From positions 22,437,501 through 22,501,500 of the forward strand of contig JABWDB010000001.1 in the NCBI GenBank assembly GCA_019614645.1: 64,000 nt of DNA, in the 5' to 3' direction. This DNA is from Stratiolaelaps scimitus (taxonomy: Eukaryota > Arthropoda > Arachnida > Mesostigmata > Laelapidae). The position numbers and the translations under genes are program-made. The notes under the pieces were generated by a model that ran no database searches, had not been told where the DNA came from, and saw only the letters and a program-made list of their open reading frames with translations. Shown here piece by piece: positions 1 through 14,400 of this stretch (position 1 is its first letter; each line of letters starts with the position of its first letter).

Positions 1-1110
1 ATGGCTAGCCATGAGTGGATCAGCTAATGAAAATGACAGTGTTAGACACAGAAAAAAACGGATGCTATTATATTCGTTTCAAAATGCAGCCGCATGCACC
101 ACACTTCTTATGAAATGTATGGTGTCGTTATAAAAAAAAAGCCGAAACCTAATCTAATGACAAGATTTCAATAATAAAGGCCTAGAAGCAGCAGTAGCAG
201 CATTTGTGTGATATATCTTACGATATACTCGACGGCCGTCAAGCACAAGAAACGTTAGAATAGTTTGCCAGAATATGTGTCCATCCCCAGCTTGCTAACT
301 AACCAATAGCCGAATTTACTATCGAATAAATAAGTTGGAAATAAAACTCGTCAGGGGTATACAAAACATTGTTGAAACGCTTTTATTTCTGTCATCATAT
401 ATAGTGGAATAGACCTGATACACCGATTTTTTCTCATGTTGTCATTGGGCAATTTTTGTCGAGCTTTACGTTCATTTAATGGGTGTTCATTATTTTCCGG
501 TTACTTTTTCCATCATTGTTGTTAGTTTTGCTTATTGTTTATTAGTGTCGCAAGTCGTTCACTGCGTTTGCTCTCGCTTGATTAGTTAGTCGATACAACT
601 TTGAACATTACAACGGCAACAGTAAACGCTGGTGGATCATACATTTTTTCTGCCCATTTTGCCTCTGTTTGTCTTTGTTTCAATATTTGTTTCTCGTTCT
701 ACGTCTCGCCATCTCTGAACCTTGTAGTACGTATTCCCCTATCGCTTGTAGAACACTCCTTTCACTCTCCATATAATCAAGTCACCATTCGAGTCCTTCC
801 ATGCCTTCCCTGGGGGAAGGCGGCGACCGCGTCCTGCCACTGTATCATTACTTGTCTATCAGCTCCGCTTCGTTTTTGTGTCCAGAGATGCCTACCCCCT
901 ACCTTCTTAAAGCATGTGCACTTCGTTTAATGTTTCACTAACAATAATAATAATAATAATTACACTCACCATTTCGGTGAAGTGAATATTTTCATGGTTG
1001 CGTATCTCGGTCTCTCTTTCGCTTTTTCTCTTTCTCTCTTACATGCTTTTCCTCTTGGCATATCCAACCGCGAATGTATTTTGTCATCCTATCTAGAAGT
1101 ACTACGTTGT

Positions 1111-1112
<2 letters not shown>

Positions 1113-1142
<30 letters not shown>
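1113..1142. repeat. TA microsatellite
   Basis: About 15 uninterrupted TA units, in a stretch of the first 7.7 kb without a gene. A second TA array of about 13 units lies at 1757-1782. Confidence 0.95.
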
Positions 1143-1145
<3 letters not shown>

Positions 1146-4100
1146 TACGTACCACGTTTCTGTTTCGCAAGTGAATCGTCGTATGATCATCATGTATCGT
1201 CGTTATACATAATAGTAGTTGTATTCATATATATATATATATTGTCGTCTAACTCTAACACGTTTGGCTGAATCTTGAGTATTGTTGTCCGGGGTGGCAG
1301 AACCCTCTCTGATCCCGGTCCACTTACGGCGACCAATAGTCAGTTATCGTCTGGTATCGTCTGAGTGTGTTCCGAACTCACTCGCCGTTCCCAACGGTAA
1401 ACACACACATGTTGAGAGATTGGGATTTCTACCGCCGTAATGTAGTTAACACAAAGCGAGGTGCCGTAAAGGTCGAGAGTCAGACGAGGCCCTCAACCGC
1501 CCCTTTGATGGCTAATCGTCCGCAGTCACTAACCCCCGGGACACAGTCTCAGTTCATTGCAGTAGTACCACACATACACAAATGTAGGCCCATAGAGTTT
1601 CTGACCATGAAAATGGTTCTGCGATATGATGTTCCATGGACCGAATGCGCGTGCACGCTTCGATCTTATCTAGTCTTTGATTTATTAATTTTTCTTGTTG
1701 AGATAATATCGAATCGACATGTCAAAAGGCAATCATGTAAGCCGAAACCGATACGCATATATATATATATATATATATATATGCAGCATTATGGTGTTCG
1801 AATAGTTTATGCCGCCAGAAATTGTCATCATCGAGAAATATCATGTTCAGAAGAAGATGCAACTTAATGAGATTTACGTTGTATTTTGTCGCGTTCGAAA
1901 GCAGAGGCCATCGCATAGCGCTCCGTAACTTCTCGAGCACCCCGTATACATAGATATGTATCATATATATGCGATGCAACGTATACTTGCACACTTTGTG
2001 CAGAATAAAGGAAGTATTGGTCGTGGCATAAGGTGCTACCGGTTGATGGTGGGTCCTCGATTTAATGGCGCGAGCCCGCTCCCGTCGACGCTCACGGGAG
2101 ACGTCAATACTGTGATAGGAGCGTACGGTGGATACAACTTACGTTCCCGGCGGGGAGACCCGGACGATTTACCGCTATCACCGAACTCTAGGTTGATGAA
2201 CTCTGTTTTCGTAACGATCCGCTGCAGGCAGCCCGACATATTCGGTCGCTTCCTAGCTGGGGCAATTAGTATTGTCATTTCTTTTAGACGTTGGAGTCAA
2301 GCGATGAGTAGACTCTCTGTGAGAACCTAGATCCCTGCCCCCCTCTCCCGATAGGGATGGATATTCATACACCCAAGAGCATGCAGTGTGAGGCGGCCAG
2401 GGTCACAGTGGGGGATGGATCTCCAGAGGGACACTGGGACGTCTAGGAGCATTGTAGTGAGAAGTGCAAGAGTGAGCACATTGGGGCTCTAAGGGATACA
2501 ACTGCGAACGTTGCTTGGCACAGTGAGACATCTGCTCTGGCGTTGTGGACACGACGTGAATTCCCTTGGAGTGGCCATCAGCGATCCTCACTCATCAAAC
2601 GATTCGCTCGAATTCGCAAAAGACAGAGATTATGACAGCACACGTATGGCCTCCTTATCAAAACAACCACAATCTCGGACACACATAGCAGAAATAGTAT
2701 TACAGAAAAATAAATTTGCGAAAAGGAGAACGGCCACTGTGGTTCTTAATTTCAGTGGTGATATTTCAAATCGTTAGCCAAAGAAAAATAGCTGAAAGCT
2801 CAATTCTCATATCGTCTCATCTGTGCCCTCACTATTCCTCTGATGGTTACTTATCGGATGTACTCTGCGCTGCCTAGTTCGCGGATGAGAGTCTTTGTAT
2901 CCTCTGTAGACCCATCGTTCTATTTTACGGATCGGTTCAATCCCATCCGCTCATATGAATAATCCCGTTCTACATCGATCCATTATTATAGTGTTCATTA
3001 TTGCCACTTGGTGGTGGTTTCTTTTGCACCTATTGCCAGTCTACACGTACGTTATGCTTCAGCTGTTACACTGTTGCGCACTTCTGCTGACAAGGCCACC
3101 CATCAGCATGTCAGGAGCATGGGGTCAGCAGCTGTTAAGCGCGCCTCCCCTTGTCCAGTTGTTGCAGTGGGGGCAGTTGAAGAGCTTTACGAACCGCCAG
3201 GACAGATCTGAAATTCGATTAGGTGACTATTTTCATCCATTACACTTTAACCAGTTCTCAAATCGTGTCAGCTCGAATGCACCGCCACGCATTGGTGTCG
3301 GCAATGCGCGAGACAACTTTCCTTATCAGGGGGCGAAAAGGCCTATCGAGAACAATCTCGTCAGCCGACGAACTTTCAACTCGTACGTCTCGATCCTGGC
3401 GGTTCATGGGGCTCACGCGGCTTCAATACGATAACGAGGAAAACGAACAGCGAAATGGGAAAGACCTATGTCTGTTGTCTGTAATCATTGATCAATGGTA
3501 ATTAGTTGGTGGCGTCGGCGGATGTTCCAGTGTAACACGAGATATATTAACACGAGGCGGGTGTTCTATATATGTAGATGTATCGATATTCGAGCGATTA
3601 GTAGCTATTGGGAAAAGCTCTATACAGCGTTCCTTTTGTATCATATTAGGCACGCAACGAACTTGGTGCACGTGTTTTTTTGTCGTCTATATTTTACTAC
3701 ACAACGGTGTTCGTTAGGGGGAGGGAGAGGTGATTGGATTAGCACTTACATTTGTTTCGTGAACAAGTTTCACGATAGCGTAAAGTTCATAGATAACGAT
3801 TTCCTTGTTCTTCTTCCGGTGGGTTGACGGGTTAAGACGGGGCAATAGACAGTGTCTGGTTGGGGCCTTAGGCAAAATCAACATTCCCACCCATTACATC
3901 TATGTGTGCTACGTGATCCTGGATGTACAACGTCATGTTTGTTGCCCAGCTACGCGGTCGATAGCTTGGCTGGTTGCGTATGCCTATTGCACCTGTGAGA
4001 GTGTGTCAATATATACGCATTTGAATTATTTTATTGTTGTGTATTATATATATATAGGTGGTATTATGTATGCTCACAAAGTTCATCAATAGAGCTGCTC

Positions 4101-4512
4101 TCGTCGCAAATCTCACTGCTAATCGAAGCATATTTAATTATCCGTACCCGCTACAGCACTGACTTGGTCTATCTGCTGTATGGTGCTATTTGTATATATA
4201 AATCGCGCTTAGTTTATCTTTGTAATATATATATATATATATCGTTTCATGTGTTTCGTATAACAGTAAGTCGTTTCCATTTATTTGTCTTTTCTTTTTC
4301 TCAACAAGATGATGCACTGTGTGATATATAATTGTATTTGCGGTGTCTGTGTGCCTGCTTGCATGTCTAAACATTAGATATAGATTTGTATCCATCATTT
4401 TCTTATCAACAGCGAGTTCCTTATTTTTTTGCAACTTATTGTCGTTCTTGTTCGTTTACTTCCCTTCTGTGTGTGCTTGCTTGTTTCACTTGAAAAGCTG
4501 CTAATCGTTTGT

Positions 4513-4515
<3 letters not shown>

Positions 4516-4561
<46 letters not shown>
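4516..4561. repeat. TA microsatellite, interrupted
   Basis: Two TA arrays separated by a CATA interruption; a shorter array lies upstream near 4228-4242. Confidence 0.95.
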
Positions 4562-6306
4562 CTGCTATTGAACCTATTCGAGTTCAGGTGATGTGTGTTT
4601 GTGTATGCGAAGTACGTGATTGAAAATAAAGATTCGTGAGGTGAGATGCCTTTGTATTGATCTATGACAACTAACTAGCGAACTTGTTCACCTTCGATAT
4701 TTGTCCACGCTCACGTTGTGTGAAGAAGTTAGATCGGCTGCTGTTGTCTCTGTTATCAGCGTTCGTGTGTGTCTCCATAGCCGTGGGTGTTTAGTTGAAT
4801 TGTTCTTCATTCTTCCTCAGCATCGCTCACGCATTTCCATCGTGATTTTCTATATCTCTTATATCTGCGTTGTAAATATATAGTTGTCTATATATAGTCA
4901 TATAATACGCGGCTTATTATACCATTGTATCGGTGTAGACCTTTTCGTCGAGTTCCTCGTCCGCTTCGTTATAGTATATATATATATAGGAATATGAAGA
5001 ATAATATTAGTAGCAATTATCATTATCATCACCTTGATCCTTGTTAGGTTTTGTTGTTGTCGACGTGACACATGCCACGTCTGCGATATACTAGATAGAT
5101 AGAATATGATTCACGTTGTACCCTTTCATCCGCTCGAAGTCTATTCGTCCCGTTCCACCCTTATTCATTCCCAGGCGAACACTGTCTCTTCTCATCGTCG
5201 GGTTGTTTTTTACGCTCGGAGAGATCGGTTAGACCTCATGGGCAACATAGAAAACGCGATCTCTATTTGCCCAAGGCCATTTCATGCAAGGGCAAAAGCC
5301 CAATGATAAACCGCTTTCCCCCGCCTCACGTTCACCATTATGTACATATTTGTCGCTGTCACATTACGGTGAGCGGTAGCGAATATTATTAGCCCGGTCA
5401 CGGATGAAGGTGCGTTTACTCCAAACGTGTCTCTGACCATTCATCTGCTAGTTCATGTCAGATCGACGTTACGTCAACGTTATCATTTTCATCGCACCCC
5501 TTGCGTCGCCTATGCCGCGTCATTGTTGTCGGATCTCGAATGATTTTCGCGGATTTTCCTGTCTCTCTCACTCAATCACTGGAATTGCCGTCATCAGGGA
5601 CTCTTGTCATTTGCACGTCCTGCAAGCTGGCTGGACCATTTCGTCATCGGCTCTCTAGGAAAGCTGAGATCGTCAATTCTTTCTCCGCCTGCTCCTCGTC
5701 ATAAGCCTCACAAGCAAGAGTAAGTGTTCTTAGCATACGTTCGTGTCTGTTTTGTATGTATGCCTTTGTCGTTTGCGTGTTCCGCTTTGATTTAATTCGA
5801 GTTCGCCACGATTTCAACATTTATCTCCCACCGGAGTGCCGATTATTTGAGGGATATCATTTTCAACTAATTTGTCAAGTCATTTAAGTTGAATTTCGAT
5901 ATCGAGGCCGTCACTATACCTTGGTGCCAGCACCTTGGTATCTGGTTACCTATGTATCTGGCCGCAAAAGAATCAGTAGACTCGATCAAATCAACTGTGG
6001 ATAAGCGGGATTAGCTTGCTACGCTCACTCCAGCACCATTTCATCACTTGCAAGTGTCGAAGAACGTCTACATAAAATTACAAACAGCATTGGCTGTAGA
6101 ATGAAATCAAATGAAATACCTAGGAAAAGCTGAAAAGCTATTCAGTCATATTTCAATGCGTCACAGCTTGTGTTACGCTTGCCATGTTCTTCGTATAGAT
6201 AAGGTAGTGAAAACCTTTCCACCGCTTGGTATCTCACTCTATTAATTCACACAGGTTACTGAAACGTTCATTGCTATTGGCATACGCGCGTCGTGGATAG
6301 CTCCTG

Positions 6307-6342
6307 TTGTTGTTGTTGTTTTTTTGTTGTTGTTGTTGTTGC
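6307..6342. repeat. TTG trinucleotide microsatellite
   Basis: Repeated GTT/TTG units with a central T run. Similar TTG/AAC tracts flank the last exon of the GARNL3-like gene at 8185-8213 and 8511-8530. Confidence 0.9.
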
Positions 6343-7700
6343 TCCTTATGATGATCTATTATTTTTGCAGACTCGGGCCACCGGCCTGGCCCGCTAACCC
6401 AGTTGTCGTTTATCTGTAATTGGATGATACTGGTTCAGACGGCGGTCGTTCAGTGACGCCAGTTCAGTGACAACGTTGTGGCCACGCTTAGTGGGCAGCT
6501 CATTCATTGGTTATATCTGGGGTTGTGTTTATTCGCCATATTCCGTTTGCACAAACGGAGAAATAAGGGAGAAATCGTCTGTCCGCCTTCTAACTAAGCA
6601 AGTATCCGATACTACTCAATAGTTATCGTAGAAATCGCCGCCAGCGCTTCACTTCAGTCAACATTTGTTGTTTGCCTTTTGTTCTTCTAACACAAAATCT
6701 ATATTCAAAAATATATATAGTCAATGTCATTAGTGCGTCGTCGACAAGCATCGATATAGATCGAATATAAAGTAGACAATTAGCCAGCGCATGAATCGGC
6801 GAAAAAATAGCCAGTTTGCTCAACACACAGTTTGCTGCAGGTAGTATAGCGACGCACATATGAATGATACTGCTGTGTGATGTCCGCTTTCGTGATCGCG
6901 ATTGTGTCGTTGTTGACGATTGAAATCGCTGCTGATCGGTGCTGTGCACCGGGATGTCTGATACCCGTGATCTCATTCTATCATTGCGTTTCTAGCGACC
7001 TACCAGCGGATTGGACAGTGTGATCGGGGGGGGGGCTGATCTGTTAAAATCTGTTCTGTTAGATTTTGTTATCCCTGTGTTATAATACGTGTGAGGGCAC
7101 CGGTGGTTTAGCTTGTGAGGAGAGACTCTAGCCAAGACACATTAGGTAGTCTGGCCCCCTAGAAAACGCTGTGTGTACTGTGTTCGTGTGCATGCACAAA
7201 TCATGAGAATGTCTGCCGCAGAGAATATCTGCCTCAGAAGAGTCGAGTTAGTGGAGAGTCTGTTCCGAACGATAATCCAGAGTGTAAAGGGTCCGTATTC
7301 AAAGGATCCACATACTGGATGCTACATGTATATGTCTTCGTCAGAGATACGACGGCCCTAGTAACTAGGATTCATTGAACAATTGTAAATACGTTGGCTT
7401 TCATTTATCTTGTTCCTGTTAGCCGACCAACTCTGGCCTATCTATCAAGGTGTTTAGGTTGTGTTCATGTAACAAAACAATAGATCGGCTGGTTGCAGAA
7501 ATAAACTGCCGATAATATAATAGCACCCCCCGCCCCCACCCTTATCGATTTACATCGCGCCGCTGGCTAAGATGCCTACAAGAAGCTTCGTGATTTTTAT
7601 GTGGCGAGCGATATGTTTGCCTATCGTGAATACAACCTCCGCTGTGGAGTGTCAGTACTTAATACAATCGAGGTTGCCTGCACACAGAAGGTAAAAGCAA

Positions 7701-7706
7701 TTTATT
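7701..7706 (-). terminator. Candidate polyadenylation signal for the GARNL3-like gene
   Basis: AATAAA on the minus strand (TTTATT on the plus strand), about 520 nt beyond the stop codon. I saw no canonical hexamer nearer to the stop. A 3' UTR of this length, containing the AAC/TTG repeat near 8185-8213, is ordinary, but no transcript end is visible from sequence alone. Confidence 0.3.
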
Positions 7707-8226
7707 TTCCTATTAGCCGGTTCAACTGCGACAATTGCGTTCGTAAACTACCCTCAATAGCTGTACACTAACGAAAAACGTCCCTTGAATAGAGGTTTGT
7801 ATTGTATGGTAATGATGTCATTATCCGGATTTGAACAATCTGTATTGTCGTGTGTGTGTGTGTGTCGATGTGGTGTTTGCGCGAAGAGTGTGTGTGGTCG
7901 CATCGATGCTGCTACTTATGCTGATGATAATGGTGCGCAGAGATGAATGAATAACTCATGTTCACTGTCAACGATTTCTTGTCATACCTTGCTTGCTTAT
8001 ATTTTTACTAATCATGCTATAATTGAATTGCTGGTTTTTGTTACTCGTAGTAATATGGTGATTACATCATTAGTTCTATTTCGAATTAATACATTTGTTT
8101 TTTTCTGGTGTTGTTATTGTTGCTACCGTTGGCGGAGTTTTGTCTCTCTATTTCTGCGACCCTTTTTGTTGCTACTATTGCGGTTGTTGCTATTGTTGTT
8201 GTTGTTGTTGTTGCTGTCATCGTCGT

Positions 8227-8499
8227 CTAACGTGAATCGGCGAGTTTTCCGCTGTTCGCCGTGGCTGTGGTGGTCGTGGTGGTGATGGCTGTTGACGGTG
8301 TGGCGGAGGAAGGAAAGGGGCTTGCAGGGGGGCTGGCGCCGAGGCTCCTGCCCAGTCCGGAATCGGAGCTGTTTGAGCTACTGCTTGCGTGGGTAGTGTG
8401 CATCACGCTGCGCTTCGAGCTGCCACACGGCGAAAGCGAACGTAACGGCGGCACCGGAGACGCGCACGCACTGCGGCTCGGCCGGCCTCCGCAGCCCTC
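8227..8499 (-). CDS. GARNL3: GARNL3-like terminal exon 19 with stop codon
   Basis: The acceptor follows a (TTG)n tract and reads CTACTACATAG. The frame gives 90 codons and stops with TAG at 8227-8229. The peptide is low complexity: EGCGGRPSRSACASP, then a Ser-rich run, SLGASPPASPFPSSATP and a poly-Thr stretch. It has no recognisable domain. The call rests on phase, the acceptor and the absence of a better 3' exon; the tail of this family diverges fast. Confidence 0.75.
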   Translation of the reverse strand, partial: EGCGGRPSRSACASPVPPLRSLSPCGSSKRSVMHTTHASSSSNSSDSGLGRSLGASPPASPFPSSATPSTAITTTTTTATANSGKLADSR

Positions 8500-11400
8500 C
8501 TATGTAGTAGAACAACAACAACAACAACAGCGATGATGATGATGACGACGACGACAAGAACGAAAATGATCATTAACAGGAACAATCAATTCCACTAATC
8601 CAACGAGACACCAATGAGATGGTCATCAGTTAAATGGTGACGATGATTATTTGAGATTGGCGGAATATTTGAGCTGAGAGAAAATACGAAGAAAGAGAGG
8701 GAGTAAATTGGACTTCAAATACGTTTGGTTTACACTTCGTGTTCTTCTGCCGCCTTATGGAGATAAATGAGTATGATGATATTGAATAGGTTTCTCAACC
8801 CATGACTGACCTTCAGTACCACCCCCCATTTAATTAGTTGACTCCCCTGGACCATCAGCTACCATATGGTAGGAACAATATCTCACCTTAGGCAAGCTTC
8901 GTATGAAGGGCTACATAGCTGTATCCACAAAGCAATATAATTTCTTCCTTTCTCTCTCACTCTCTTTCTTTTTGGCTAAGTTTCTATACATACATACCTG
9001 GAAGTCCGGTGACAAATAGGGTTGCTGTGAGTAGTTGTTATGGGTGATGCTGGTAGCTCCGGACGCGCTATTGGTGGCTGTCAGGTAGCCTGCCGGTGAG
9101 GGAAGCGACGGAGTGGGGCAGCGCCGCTCGCACGGAGATGCGCTACCGGTCAGGCAGCTGAACGAGATGCGGTATATGCGCAGCGGTTTTGGACCACTGC
9201 CACCAACTGCCGTGGCCCCGTCCACGCCCCCGTTTGAACCCGTACTACCTGTAGCTGCAATTTGTGACAACAACGAACACAACACATTGTGGGTAGCTGC
9301 GAACGTGCCAACAGTCGGGAAGAGTATGATCTGTGTACGACAATATACCGCGGGCCACATCCTTACAAGCCTTGAGCATGACTGTCTAAGATTTGAAATC
9401 GATGCTGCAGATTGGATAAAATGGTCTACGACGCATTGTAAAAACACGCCACATCGTGGGCGCTCCAATAACAACAACACTACAGGGGTGGAAAGCTGTC
9501 GGTGGAAAAAGTTCGGCTTGTTCGTCCATGTTCGCTATTGATACGTACAATGCGGCGACGAGGGCGGTGACACCGATGCGTCTCTGGTGGGGTCTGCCTT
9601 GATAGCGCTGAGATTATTATTGAACGTGAAATGTTGTCCTTGTTGTCCCATTTGGGCAGCCGGATCATCGCGAACTCTATCCTTGCGCACCTGTAATCAC
9701 GGCCATTGCACATTCCCACGCGGCGTTGTTAGCTTTTTCAAAAGCTTGAATCGAATGACATAGTGATCATTGTTCGGAGGGATGAAATTGTTTGTGGGTC
9801 ACATCGACTCGATGAACGCTTGTGTGCTTCGGGAAATATCAGTATCTTCCACTGGGTAAATAGATATACGATATTTCACTGCGTATGCGTCGACAATGTG
9901 GATGCAGTCGTTCCGTTTGCCTAAGTAAACTACGGCTCGTATGACTTATCTATATTTAGCTTGAGAAGCCCGTCAACATCTCAACGCTCACTTACTTGGA
10001 AAAATTCCGGCGCCGTCGAGGCAAAAAAGATGTCGCTTTTCGATGCGATGAGTTTCAGCTTTGGCATAGCCATATTGTGCACAAGGTTCCCGTTGATTAT
10101 CAGCCGAATCTCTATGCTGTCGTAATTGAAGCCCATTATGTACGGGAACACGCAAACTGAAATTATGTCAATTAAACGAGATTATTACATAGTGATTACT
10201 CTAGCTAATAATGACCAAAGCCATCGTGCACATCCTGGGTCGTAATAATGATTACGCGGCAGGCTAAGTCTATTATGCTATAGCTCACATTATAGAGCGG
10301 TCTTAAGCTAACCACTTTCGCGGCAGAGGAAAATGTGTTCTTTCTACACCGAAATTCAATCGATTAGGGGGGGACGATGTCGTATTATTATCATTATTAT
10401 TATTATATTACGTACTATTCAATTAGTTTAATGAGGATTCCTCAGTTCTCTGAGGTCCAGTGTTTCAGATGAGTTTCGGGCAGACTCTTTGTCAGCATTT
10501 AACGTCCACGGTATTGCTTTTGCATCGCTTCGTAACCAGTATTGCAGCTGGAATCACGCATGTCAATTTCGTACTGGTTCGCAGATGCAGAAACTAATCC
10601 TAAAGGTGAAGTCTACCTGAGCGTGTACTCCAAGCGTAGTGGGGATCGACGGGGGGGGGGGTTGTACCTGCCACGAGCGGCGTGTCTTTGATGACTCTGA
10701 TGATGCTCGTATGCAGGCTACCGTACATTGGTTAGAAGTCCAGTTCTCGTTGAATGTCGAGTGCCAAACGCAGCGGGCAATTGGCTTAATCAAGCCTAAT
10801 TGAAAAGTAATCATCGGCTGTATTCGCAAAATATCGGTCTCACTTCCCTCGTTGCGACATCACGACCAGCGTCACGACTCGGTGTACCACAACCACTCGT
10901 TGATCAATATGCAATGGCTGGTCACCGAAACGCTAATTACATGGGTATACGAATGTGACCCTCCGCGTGTATGTGTGTGATTGTGTTGCTTGGTACGAAC
11001 GCTTCGGTAACACAGTTCGAGCCTGGACCTGTTTGGTGGGATCTCCAACTTGAAGCGGCGTAGAATGGACGCTGACACTTGTGCTAGTCAATCATGAGGC
11101 GTCGGTTGGCTAAAGGCACTCATGACTGTGACCTGCTCTGGGCATGCGGGCCTGCCCATCAATCCGCCTAACTGAACGATGACGGGTCGACAAGGGGGCG
11201 TGTTTACGAGGGACGGAAATAGGCAGTTTTTATGATGCGAGAGATACGAGCCGACCGAAGCCGCACCACCTCCATCCCATCCGCCAGACTAAGGGAAGAT
11301 ATCTATTCGTGTATAGAATAGTAATAATAATAACAAGAATAACGATAATAATAATAATAATAATAATAATAATCTTGACGATGCTGCGAATACACAGAGG

Positions 11401-14400
11401 CCAGTGCACAGCAGTGCAGTTAATGGCTGGCAAATGGGCTTCAAGCAAGGACACATAGATAAATGTCATGATGTAGTTAACAAAAATATGACGACTTTGC
11501 GCTACCATCCAATTCGAAGGGACATCCGGACTTTCTCTCTCTCTCTCCCTCATTTCTCTCTAGCTCTGTCATGGAACGTCCGGGAAGGAGGACGTGCTGG
11601 CAAACACGAATCTATGTAAAGTCGTCTGCGTATATTCAAACTTACTTGCGCAATAAAGTAAGCCATTCAACCTGACAGTGATAGGGGGAATATTGTACGC
11701 ATGGACTGGCGACAGAAAAGCTGAAAGGTGTCATACGTACCGACTCCTTCAGGCATTGCGTTCCATTGAAAGTCGAATGTGTTGCTTGTCTCTTCTTGCA
11801 GTTTCTGGAAGTGTGTGGTATCTGTAATCGATAATGAAAGCGGATCCCGCAAACAGGCATACATTTATCTCGTAACGCGTCTGGCAATGACGACCATTAG
11901 GGAAATAGCAGATTACACTTTCGAGTATTATATTTACATGCATTAAATGATGGGGAGGCATGCCAGCGCGAAGCTGCATGCCCTTCTAACGCTGGTCCGA
12001 ATGGCGCTCAGATGAGCCCGTGGCCCATCCGTTATCACGTAGTTGCTTAAAGAAGCGGCAAATGAAATTGGCGCACAATTGGCCGCGCGTGTCCGGAATC
12101 GTGAAGTGAAGTCATCATTTCGTTTCGATAGAAAATAGCGGAGCTTTCCGATTGATAGCTTTCGCAGGCGTAAGCACTTGTAGCTGTCCTGCCGCAACAA
12201 AGACTACAAGCAGAGCTTGACAAGAATGACGACACGCACCCGCTGTTGAGTTAAAATACAACTAGCTCGAAGTGCGTAGGGGGATTCGCTTCCGTGAAAT
12301 GGAGGGAGAAATCGGAATCGCCTGAGCGACGGGAAAACCCTAGATCTACAATGTTTTTTTCTTTGACACGTTTCTGCCCTTTGCACGTTGTCTTGAATAT
12401 ATGATAATACCCAGAAGGCGAATGATGTCTCAGGATCCATTTGCACAAGCTAGAAGATGTTGAAGGGGTTTTACGATTGTACTTTATTCGTTTAGTTTGA
12501 GCGGTGACTGGCGGTTCTTGTCGACGAATCATGCCTCAATCGAACCTCCTTTGATATTATAGCTGTACAATATGATATATGCGTCCCAGCTGCCGCGACA
12601 CCATTACCGTGTTAAACGGTGCACGCTTCGTACTCGATTGTATTGTCAAAATCCATCTCTGGCCAAATTTGTATTTTGTGAGACAGACACCAATATTTAT
12701 TCAATGTTAAAATGCCTCAAGACTTCTAAATATGGCCATTTCACGATGTAGCCTCAGATGCTGCAGTGCAGCCGCAGTAAATTGCATCATGAAAGAGAGG
12801 TTTTTCGTCATGTGAGAGCTTTTTCTGATTCGATTGAATTCTTTATTGGTTTTTTCCATTGCTAACATTTGCCTTCCGGGAATGACTGCGCTCTCATCGA
12901 CGTCTGCTCCCATCAGCAATCCCCTCATGCGCGGAACGATTCGGACGCCGATATGCGACTTGTGGCTGGTAGCAGCAAGTTGCCCGACATAGTTTTTTGA
13001 TCCTCACATTCGTCTGATGCGACCACGTAACGTGGACGATAACGAAGGAACACAAGGATTGCGACATGTCCGCCCATCGAATACCGCTGTGTGCTCGAAC
13101 CAACTGACACCATCGAGATACCACTGAATGTAAGGTGTTAACGTACATTGCACGCTGTGCGCACGGGAAGGCAGCAATTGTGGCAGCCCTTGTCATTTTC
13201 AATTACGACGAAGCCCAGAGCAGAAACAACGTCTGTAGGCAGTTTTCAAACGTATTTTGTTGAGGTCATTGACTAGAGATTTTGGTTCTTTTTCATTCGT
13301 TCGTTCCGTGTTAAGCTGAGGTATCTCCTATACTTTGTCAGTGTTTGAGCGTTTTTCGATACGAGAAGCTTAACAGCAATACTAGGCAAGTGTTTTTTTT
13401 TGTCATCGCGGTGGTTGTTGGAAAATCCGAGTTGATTCACTCGGAGTCAAAATGGCGGGTCTAAAGGTTTCCGAGCTGACTATCAGCCAACATTCAACGT
13501 CTATGGTTACGTTAATCGATGTCGAAGTTTTATAGTATGTCATGCTCCCGAGACCAGTAGTATATTAGCATAGGGTATAGTGCCACTTCCGCATCGAGAA
13601 TGAAAGGAAATCGCTTACGGTTATAGCAGAGTAGCAGCTCGGCTTCGTCATCCTCGTAAATGTCCAACGCGGTGACGAGGTGTAGACGTTCCACTTTGTC
13701 GAGATTATGAAGCCGGATCGCCTCGCCCGTTTTTTCGTTGATCAAATCGAATTGATGGCGATACCCGACGCAGATCTGATTGTCGGCACCGGGCCGAGGG
13801 CTATCGACCAGAGTGCAGATGACCGGTGCTTCGGCCACGTTCAGCTCCTAATAAAGCAAACAATAGAATTGGAAACAATGAGCGTTGAGCGCTAGAGCTC
13901 GTGGAAGGTCTTACGTTCAGCGTCTACTTCGAAGCGTAAGTAACACATGCGAAACCTTATAATGGTGATGAGGTAACGTGTGCTTTCGGACCGCGGCCGA
14001 GTTCGACATCTTGTGTAGCCTCTGCGTAATTAAACCAGGTCGTCGGCAGAGAATAATCTTACCCACAGCAAATTAGCAGACTGTCTACTGAGTCCGTATT
14101 GGTAAAACTTCTTATTGTGCTCTGTCACCCGACTTAAAACCTTGTCGCTAATCATGCAGATGCCCAATTTTACATATCTTCTTGTCTCGGCGATGCCGAT
14201 GTGTTAGGCAAGAGCATAATGAAGAAGTCTGATATCATCGTTGGCCCACAGGTCGCTTCGTCTTCGATTAGGACCTGGATTTTCTCGCTGTCATGTAACA
14301 GCTATTATTCATTATGAAATACTTCGACACTTTCCGAAATGTAAGCCCCTCTTTGGGGCGCAATGCAGGAAACAGTTCACGCGTAATTCTTGAATTAACT

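Larger units (their letters stand above)
1..7700. other. Gene-free stretch downstream of the GARNL3-like gene
   Basis: No reading frame here resembles a known protein and none is longer than 166 codons. Several of the longer frames run through the TA arrays and are translated repeats. The region holds microsatellites, a 10-G tract at 7026-7035 and otherwise unremarkable sequence. A distant neighbouring gene or small RNA gene could be missed by reading alone. Confidence 0.6.

Noticed and set aside
1956..2330. 124-codon plus-strand frame overlapping an 80-codon minus-strand frame
   Set aside because: Neither resembles a known family and no splice or start context supports it; overlapping open frames of this size are expected by chance.
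2440..2780. Plus-strand stretch reminiscent of the tail of a Penelope-type or GIY-YIG protein (SALALWTRREFPW)
   Set aside because: The likeness is limited to a few residues and the surrounding motifs are missing.
8403..8585. 60-codon minus-strand frame rich in Val, Ile and Arg
   Set aside because: It is a shadow of the repeat tract and of the GARNL3-like terminal exon in another frame.
12707..13202. Two minus-strand frames (73 and 102 codons) that looked like a transposase fragment
   Set aside because: No catalytic motif or domain order could be recognised; they lie in the intron between exons 14 and 15.
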